This document shows positions 37,327 through 43,080 of a stretch of 43,080 bases of DNA, in pieces. Origin of the DNA: Microcaldota archaeon (GTDB lineage: Archaea; Micrarchaeota; Micrarchaeia; Micrarchaeales; CABMGC01); contig JAJZLT010000042.1 in assembly GCA_021803245.1 (NCBI GenBank), forward strand, positions 1 through 43,080. The letters run 5' to 3'. A program made the translations under genes and the position numbers. The notes under the pieces were generated by a model, which made no database searches, was not told the origin of the DNA, and worked only from the letters and a program-made list of their open reading frames with translations. Position 1 is the stretch's first letter; every line of letters starts with the position of its first letter.

Positions 37327-37627
37327 CTTCCCCTGCATTTGCAGGGTATGTTCTCAGTTCCTCGAGAACCGCCTCACTTTGAGGTCTTACACTCTCTCCC
37401 TGAGCGCGACTTCCCCTCTGTCCGAGGGTAGCTCTGCCGAGTATGTTTATTGATGCGTTTATGTCCATCTGCATGCCGCATCTATTGCAGAGGCATATTC
37501 TTTCCGAGAGTGGCAACTCCTGAACGTTGCCACAATTACTGCATTCCCTCGCAAGAGAAATCTGCCTATTAGGTATTTCTTTCCGCTTTTTTGAAGGATA
37601 GACGCCATATTTATACGCAGTTTTCAT
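37313..37627 (-). pseudogene. Internally deleted TnpB: N-terminal about 25 aa joined to the C-terminal zinc ribbon, RuvC core absent
   Basis: MKTAYKYGVYPSKKRKEIPNRQISLARE | CSNCGNVQELPLSERICLCNRCGMQMDINASINILGRATLGQRGSRAQGESVRPQSEAVLEELRTYPANAGEANDF, compared with the full-length copy at 37854. Confidence 0.8.
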
Positions 37628-37644
37628 ACGACCACTTTATTTGC

Positions 37645-37656
37645 ACCTTTGATATT
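37645..37656 (-). promoter_or_regulatory. TATA-box candidate for the TnpB remnant (and possibly rfcS) transcript
   Basis: Minus strand CGTATAAATATC about 25 nt upstream of ATG 37627. Confidence 0.5.
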
Positions 37657-37787
37657 TATACGCCTTTTGTTGCATTTAACTTTCATCTCGCATCTGAATA
37701 ATAGAAGTTTCGGCTATGAATTTATAATTTTTATAGTTGCGAGAGGAATGGAAGCGGCCAATGCTATTTATCAATCGTGGCGTAAAA

Positions 37788-37809
37788 CCCACGCCCTTTA
37801 TGGGTGGGA
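37788..37809 (+). repeat. Left-end imperfect palindrome of the full-length TnpB element
   Basis: cccacgccctttatgggtggga, similar to the right-end palindrome cccacgccgttcacgggtggga at 39078. Confidence 0.65.
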
Positions 37810-37853
37810 TATAAGCCACTGCAATGTATATAAGTCCTAATGGCGTAATAACT

Positions 37854-39053
37854 ATGGTCATCTTGAAACAGGCATACAAATTCAGGGCATATCCTTCAAA
37901 GGAGCAAAAGGCTGTCCTTAATCGGCAGATGCTTCTCTGTAAAGAACTCTACAATAATCTCCTTGAAAAGGCAAAAGAGCATTTCAAGGATACTGGAAAG
38001 ACATTCACCAAATATGATATGATTAAATGGGTCACACGATTCAAGAAGGAACATCCAGAATACAATGAAGTCTATTCACAGGCCTTGCAGAACGTTCCTG
38101 ACAGGCTCTCAAAGGCATACAAAAACTTCTTCAGGAGGGCAAAGGAAAAACGTGGAGGAAAGAAAGTAAAAGTCGGATTCCCGCGTTTCAGGACTTTCGT
38201 ATCGTCATTGACATATCCTCAGTCAGGGTTCAAGATAGAAAAGAAGAGCATCATGCTATCAAAAGTAGGCAGGATAAACTTCGTGAACCACAGGGACATT
38301 GAAGGTTCTGTAAAGACATTTTCAGTAAAAAAGACAAAATCTGGAGAATGGTATGTCACAATTGCGGTTGAAAAAGATGAAGTGATTCCATTTACAAACG
38401 GGAAGGAAATAGCCGGAATAGACTTGGGAATCAAGAACTATGCAACTCTCTCAGACGGTTCTGTGTTTCAGAACAGAAATATATCAAAGGCAGAAAGCAA
38501 CAGGCTGAAACGATTGCAGAAAAGAATATCACGAAGAGAAAAAGGTTCATCGAAAAGAAAGAAGGCAATAAGGAGATTTTCAAAATACTCGGAACACATA
38601 TCACGAATCAGGGAAGACTATCTGCATAAACTTTCATACAGCCTTGTCCATTCATACTCATTCATTGCATACGAGGAACTCAAAATCGCAAACATGGTGA
38701 GGAATCATCATCTTGCAAAGTCCATTAGTGAATCCTCATGGAGAAACTTCATCCATATGCTGCAATACAAGGCTGAAAGTGCTGGTTGCGTGGCAGTTGG
38801 AGTGAACCCTCAGAATACGTCAAAGATGTGCAGTGGATGTGGAAACATTCAGGAAATGCCTTTGTCAGAAAGGACATTCAACTGTGGGAAATGCGGATTG
38901 AATATTGACAGGGATTTGAATGCAAGCATAAACATACTCAAAAGAGCTACCTCTGGACAAGGGGAAAGTCACGCCTCTGGAGATATCGTAAGACCTTCAG
39001 CAATGAAGGCAGATGTCGCTGAACGAGGAACTATACTTGGTGCTTCAAGATGA
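37854..39053 (+). CDS. tnpB: TnpB (IS200/IS605 OrfB family, RuvC-like RNA-guided nuclease), full length
   Basis: YKFRAYPSKEQKAVLNRQ; RuvC motifs AGIDLGIKNYATL, SFIAYEELKIANM, DRDLNASINI; zinc ribbon CSGCGN...CGKCG. TATA tatataag at 37827 supports ATG 37854. Confidence 0.93.
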   Translation: MVILKQAYKFRAYPSKEQKAVLNRQMLLCKELYNNLLEKAKEHFKDTGKTFTKYDMIKWVTRFKKEHPEYNEVYSQALQNVPDRLSKAYKNFFRRAKEKRGGKKVKVGFPRFRTFVSSLTYPQSGFKIEKKSIMLSKVGRINFVNHRDIEGSVKTFSVKKTKSGEWYVTIAVEKDEVIPFTNGKEIAGIDLGIKNYATLSDGSVFQNRNISKAESNRLKRLQKRISRREKGSSKRKKAIRRFSKYSEHISRIREDYLHKLSYSLVHSYSFIAYEELKIANMVRNHHLAKSISESSWRNFIHMLQYKAESAGCVAVGVNPQNTSKMCSGCGNIQEMPLSERTFNCGKCGLNIDRDLNASINILKRATSGQGESHASGDIVRPSAMKADVAERGTILGASR

Positions 39054-39072
39054 CCAATCAAAGAACACCATT

Positions 39073-39108
39073 GGAAGCCCACGCCGTTCACGGGTGGGAG
39101 GATGTCAC
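39073..39108 (+). ncRNA. Candidate 3' end of the TnpB omegaRNA / element right end
   Basis: GGAAGCCCACGCCGTTCACGGGTGGGAGGATGTCAC; hairpin CCCAC-(G)-CCG-TTCA-CGG-GTGGG immediately downstream of tnpB. Confidence 0.65.
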
Positions 39109-39145
39109 ATATTTACAGCTATCACGAATTAATCTGAATGGTTGA

Positions 39146-39520
39146 ATGGCAGCATATAAGCCCGGAGCATGCAACATAGGCAAGAATGAGATAATAAAAC
39201 GGTATGCGTTAGGCGCCGTAGGCATTGTAGCCGCTATGGCAATAATATCGTTGTATGTGGCATTCTCTCTTCCTAGATTGGTACTGCTGGTTTGCTTTAT
39301 ACCCCTCTTTCTGGGATTTGAGGGGATATATCAGGGCTATTTCAAATTCTGTGCAGGTTTTGCAGCGAGAGGGATATACGATTTAACAGGCTCGGGAGGC
39401 AAAAGAGGCGCAGTAAGGAACAGCAATGCCCACAGAGAAGACATGAGAAAAGCCATGAGCATAAATTTTTATTCTTTGATTACTGCAGTATTATTAACAT
39501 TCCTGATTTACCTTTTATAG
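39146..39520 (+). CDS. Small membrane protein with conserved-looking CNIG and FCAGFA motifs
   Basis: 124 aa: YKPGACNIGKNEIIKRYALG...YFKFCAGFAARGIYDLTGSGGKRG; three hydrophobic segments. Confidence 0.7.
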   Translation: MAAYKPGACNIGKNEIIKRYALGAVGIVAAMAIISLYVAFSLPRLVLLVCFIPLFLGFEGIYQGYFKFCAGFAARGIYDLTGSGGKRGAVRNSNAHREDMRKAMSINFYSLITAVLLTFLIYLL

Positions 39521-39610
39521 GATAGAAGTATACCATGCGGTATTCTTCATCTTAATAGAATTGAAATAGTCAATGAATTTTAATGTATCATGAATTAGAA
39601 CTGTGATGAA

Positions 39611-40420
39611 ATGCAGATTAAAAGTAAGAGCATAAAATATGACACCAATGGTAACTCGATCTCAGCGTATCTTGCGCAGCCTGACGATTCCGAAAAACAT
39701 GGAGGTATAATCTTAATACATGCAATTTTTGGACTTGATGATCACATAAAAGATGTTGCGAATAGGCTTGCCTCAGAAGGTTATATTGTACTTGCTCCGG
39801 ACCTCTTCTCAAGTAAAAAGCTCTCTCCTGTACTAACGAAAGAGAACATCCGCGAAGCCATGAAATTTATGATGTCTATACCTTCAGAGAAGCAGCGTGA
39901 TTCAGAATTTAGGGCGAAGGAATTGGAAAAATCGGGGGATAATTCAAGAAAAGCAGTAGTGGAGGTAAATGATGTCCTTTTCGCAAACAGGCCAATAGAC
40001 CTTTTTGTTCAGTATCTGTCTTCAGGAATAGATTATATTGCCTCTTTGAAGAATTTGAATGGAAAGGTAGGCAGCATGGGCTTCTGCTTTGGAGGCGGGC
40101 TTTCAATAAGCCTTGCTTGCAGAGGACGAACTGATGCAACAGTAATATTCTATGGCGAGAATCCGAAGCCTATAGAACAAATAAAGGGAGTGAAAGGGGC
40201 AGTGATGGGACTGTATGGGGGTGAAGACGTCAGGATAAATATTCACCTGCACGAGCTTGTCAAGGAGCTTGCAGAAAATAAGATACCGTTTACTGTGAAG
40301 ACTTATCCTGGAGCCAGGCACGCATTCTTTGACGATACAAGCGCACAGACATATAATAAAGATGCTGCGGAAGACTCATGGCAGATGGTGCGTGACTTTT
40401 TCAGGAAGCACATTAAATGA
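39611..40420 (+). CDS. Dienelactone hydrolase family protein
   Basis: HGGIILIHAIFGLDDHIKDVANRLASEGYIVLAPDLF; nucleophile elbow GFCFGGG; ARHAFFDD. Confidence 0.9.
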   Translation: MQIKSKSIKYDTNGNSISAYLAQPDDSEKHGGIILIHAIFGLDDHIKDVANRLASEGYIVLAPDLFSSKKLSPVLTKENIREAMKFMMSIPSEKQRDSEFRAKELEKSGDNSRKAVVEVNDVLFANRPIDLFVQYLSSGIDYIASLKNLNGKVGSMGFCFGGGLSISLACRGRTDATVIFYGENPKPIEQIKGVKGAVMGLYGGEDVRINIHLHELVKELAENKIPFTVKTYPGARHAFFDDTSAQTYNKDAAEDSWQMVRDFFRKHIK

Positions 40421-40498
40421 CAATACAGTATCTCGGAATTTTTGTAGAGCAGGGCTCAGGGCTTATTTTCTCAGAGATGACACTGCAGAGAGAAAACC

Positions 40499-42022
40499 TC
40501 AGAAGTCGTTGAGCACAGCTTTCGGTACATTGTTTGTTATCTTCATTGCATTTGCTATCAGTGTGCCCGCCACTACTATGATTATGTTTATTGCAAGCGC
40601 AAGCATCCCTATGAATACAGGTCCGAATCCTGTCGCTATAAGCGTAGTAGACCACGTGGCGTAATTGTTGGCAGCCAGCATCATGTAGACACCGCTGATC
40701 ACTCCCGCAAGGAGTCCCAAGAACAATGCTCTCCTGTTGAGGTTCTTTGTTATCAGGCCAAACACAAAAGCAGGAAGTATTTGAAGTATCAGTATGCCGC
40801 CGAAAAGCTGCAGTTGTATGGCAAAGGTGGCAGGTATTATGAAGACAAAGCCAAGTGCGAGGAATTTGAACACAACAGCAAAGACCTGGGCCACTCTTGT
40901 CTCGCCCGAAGGAGTCATCTTCGGTTTTATTTCCTTTGCTATATTCCTAGTAAAGAGGTTGGCCGCAGCTATAGCCATGATCGCCGCAGGCACAAGGCCT
41001 CCGATAAATATGCCGAGGAGGGCGGCTCCGGCCAGCCACGATGGGAGCAGCGTGAGTATTAGGCCAGGAACTACTTGTGTTCCCTGAACAGATACAGGAA
41101 ATGACTTAACATAGCTCATTGCTGCAGGTACTCCGTATATCATGAATCCAAACATTGCCAGCAATCCAAGGCCTATGCTGTAGAGAGGAAGCAGCGAGGC
41201 TGTTCTTCTCACTGATTTAGGGTTCTTCTGAGCCAGCGAGCCATTTACTACATGCGGATAAAGATAGAGAGCAAGTGCGCTGAAGACGAAGAGGCTCCAA
41301 TAAGCATTGTATAAGCTTGACGGAAGCTGGAAGTAGTGTATGGATGATGCTGAAGCCTTTGCATATGCCGTCTGGAAACCGCCTATTGAAAGAACAGCCA
41401 CGACCACGGCCACCACGCTTACCAGTATGAGCGCATCCTTTAGGATCGCGCCCAGAGTTGCACCCCTGAGACCGCTGGTCCAGGTAAACGCTGCCAGTAT
41501 TATGAACGAAACTATAAGCGAGAGTTCGATTATGACTGCTGTAGCGCCTATTCCACTCAGCAGGGCTATTAATACTGCCTGCATGCCCACTATCTGCAGG
41601 GCGATGTATGGAAGCTCGGCTACTATGCCAACGAGTGCTACCGAGATTGCAAGCAGCCTGCTGTTGAATATCTCTTTAACGAAGTCAGCAACAGTTATGT
41701 ATCCGTGCTTGTTTGCTATTCTCCAAAACTTAGGCATCGCCCACATCGCGAACGCGTATGTTATTATAACGTATGGAGCTGCAAAAAAGTATATTGAGCC
41801 TTTTGCAAAGAGCGAGGATGGCACTGCTATAAAGGTATATGCCGTATAGATGTCTGCGCCGAGTAGGAACCAGCCTAGAGAAGTGCCGAGCCTGCTTCCG
41901 GCCAGCCCCCATTCTTTCAGCTTTCTCAAATCCCCTTTTCTCCATCTGCTTCCGTAAAATCCCAGTGCAACAAAGATTATGAATAAGAGTACGAAAACTA
42001 TCTGAGATATCAAGTTAATCAT
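40499..42022 (-). CDS. Sodium:solute symporter (SSS/SSF family)
   Basis: 507 aa, about 13 TM; SRLGTSLGWFLLGADIYTAYTFIAVPSSLFAKG; PSWLAGAALLGIFIGGLVPAAIMAIAAANLFTRNI. Confidence 0.88.
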   Translation of the reverse strand: MINLISQIVFVLLFIIFVALGFYGSRWRKGDLRKLKEWGLAGSRLGTSLGWFLLGADIYTAYTFIAVPSSLFAKGSIYFFAAPYVIITYAFAMWAMPKFWRIANKHGYITVADFVKEIFNSRLLAISVALVGIVAELPYIALQIVGMQAVLIALLSGIGATAVIIELSLIVSFIILAAFTWTSGLRGATLGAILKDALILVSVVAVVVAVLSIGGFQTAYAKASASSIHYFQLPSSLYNAYWSLFVFSALALYLYPHVVNGSLAQKNPKSVRRTASLLPLYSIGLGLLAMFGFMIYGVPAAMSYVKSFPVSVQGTQVVPGLILTLLPSWLAGAALLGIFIGGLVPAAIMAIAAANLFTRNIAKEIKPKMTPSGETRVAQVFAVVFKFLALGFVFIIPATFAIQLQLFGGILILQILPAFVFGLITKNLNRRALFLGLLAGVISGVYMMLAANNYATWSTTLIATGFGPVFIGMLALAINIIIVVAGTLIANAMKITNNVPKAVLNDF

Positions 42023-42023
42023 A

Positions 42024-42275
42024 TTATTTCCTCTTCACGCGGCTGCGCCTTTGCTTCGCATTTGCCACAGGTTCATCTTTTTCAAGATTGTTCCATAGGA
42101 CAGATGCGATGTAATACAAAATTGCCGCTATCGGCATCCAGAGCAACTGATACCAGTAAAAGAACGAAATGCCTCCGAGCGAGGGTTTAACGCTGTTGTA
42201 TGAGGGTATGTCAAGCAGTGCTATCAGGGGTATCAGAAGAAGTATCGCTATTACTATATGAACAGGTTTTACCAT
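42024..42275 (-). CDS. Small DUF3311-like membrane protein paired with the symporter
   Basis: MVKPVHIVIAILLLIPLIALLDIPSYNSVKPSLGGISFFYWYQLLWMPIAAILYYIA. The longer ORF start at 42389 lies inside tRNA-Gln, so 42275 is preferred. Confidence 0.75.
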   Translation of the reverse strand: MVKPVHIVIAILLLIPLIALLDIPSYNSVKPSLGGISFFYWYQLLWMPIAAILYYIASVLWNNLEKDEPVANAKQRRSRVKRK

Positions 42276-42380
42276 AATACCAGAAATCCCAAAAGTATAA
42301 AAATAATAAAGAATATAAACTTTTCGCTTGCGGTGAACAGAACTTGTTGCCGCAACGCATATCCTGATTGCAAAGAAATT

Positions 42381-42453
42381 TAGTCCCACCCAGATTCGAA
42401 CTGGGGTTTCCAGGTTCAGAGCCTGGCGTGCTTGACCACTACACTATGGGACT
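42381..42453 (-). tRNA. tRNA-Gln (anticodon CUG)
   Basis: AGTCCCATAGTGTAGTGGTCAAGCACGCCAGGCTCTGAACCTGGAAACCCCAGTTCGAATCTGGGTGGGACTA folds as a full cloverleaf; no intron; CCA not encoded. Confidence 0.96.
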
Positions 42454-42576
42454 TTGGATATTGTGACTGCTGGAGAGGTAGGCTTTTAGCTGCTTCGTAA
42501 ACTATACATTAGATATAATTAAATCTTTTTGCAAACGAGATATTTATATTAGAAAGCTAAAAATAACACTGGTAGT

Positions 42577-43080
42577 ATGGCTTTTTACAGGAAGAATATC
42601 AACCTCACTGGAGAAATCGAGGATCTGCTTATCGCTGATGCGGCCCTTACAATAGCCTTCGCAGTGCTGCTCAGCGGCGCGTTGAGAGGCAATGGTCCGG
42701 GAGGCTTCCTTTATTACCTGCCAATAGCCTTTATTGCTGCTTCCCTGTCGTTCATACTCCATGAATACATGCACAAGATTGTAGCACAGCGGTTCGGTGC
42801 AATAGCCGGCTTCAGGCGCTCTGATCTGGGAATAATAATAACACTCTTCTCAAGCCTTGTAGGCTTCCTAATAGGCCTGCCAGGCGCAACGATGATATAT
42901 ACGAACTCATTCACAAAGAAAGAGAATGGCTACGTCTCGCTTGCAGGGCCTCTCACGAATCTCGCCATATTCGCAGTCTTCTTCATCGTAGGATCCTTAC
43001 TTCCGATAGGCGCAAATCGTTACGCAGGCGCGGCAATCTCGGTCACTTTATTTATAAGCCTCTGGCTTGCTTTCTTCAAC
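42577..43080 (+). CDS. Site-2-protease-like (M50) membrane metallopeptidase, partial at window end
   Basis: Hand translation MAFYRKNINLTGEIEDLL...FILHEYMHKIVAQRFGA...GYVSLAGPLTNLAIF: HExxH motif plus a later AGPLTN segment; TATA atatttatatt at 42538-42550; runs off the window. Confidence 0.85.
   Translation, partial: MAFYRKNINLTGEIEDLLIADAALTIAFAVLLSGALRGNGPGGFLYYLPIAFIAASLSFILHEYMHKIVAQRFGAIAGFRRSDLGIIITLFSSLVGFLIGLPGATMIYTNSFTKKENGYVSLAGPLTNLAIFAVFFIVGSLLPIGANRYAGAAISVTLFISLWLAFFN

Larger units (their letters stand above)
37297..37627 (-). mobile_element. IS200/IS605-type (TnpB) right-end remnant upstream of rfcS, with 3' hairpin
   Basis: Deleted tnpB ORF plus right end GGAAGCC-AACGAC-TTTTA-GTCGTTGGGGGTGTCAC, matching the layout of the other TnpB right end. 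Confidence 0.75.

Noticed and set aside
41340-41849. 169-aa plus ORF antisense to the sodium:solute symporter
   Set aside because: Antisense shadow of a multi-TM gene with clear SSS-family sequence.
1-43080. CRISPR array, restriction-modification or toxin-antitoxin system
   Set aside because: Scanned for regularly spaced repeats, Cas or methyltransferase/REase motifs and small paired ORFs; none found apart from the TnpB locus.

Overview
This is archaeal chromosomal DNA, probably from a DPANN/Micrarchaeota-like lineage. The inference rests on gene content, TATA boxes about 25 nt upstream of start codons, class III signal-peptide proteins, Alba, LonB, TopoVI-A and RfcS. Most of the window is housekeeping: an L30e-S12-S7-EF2-L7Ae-S28e-L24e translation cluster, AspRS, ThiI, Nth, TopA, Top6A, RfcS, LonB, ABC/MscS/SSS transport and tRNA-Gln(CUG). 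Accessory content includes three class III signal-peptide surface proteins (two are tandem DUF2341-like paralogs), a secreted ATP-independent Lon-like (S16) protease, several orphan proteins, and a TnpB locus. That locus pairs a complete TnpB having an omegaRNA-like right end with a head-to-head, internally deleted TnpB remnant. The remnant's right-end hairpin finishes 4 nt before the rfcS start codon. The points most worth a second look are: (1) the TnpB remnant/omegaRNA-like leader joined to rfcS; (2) substitutions at near-invariant positions in EF-2 (P-loop AHVHHGKT, switch I RRMT) and in the S12 decoding loops (PHSG, GSIPG); (3) a 440-nt convergent intergenic region with nested helices and weak RNase P-like motifs. 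No CRISPR array was found. All family calls come from motif recognition by eye; no database search was run.
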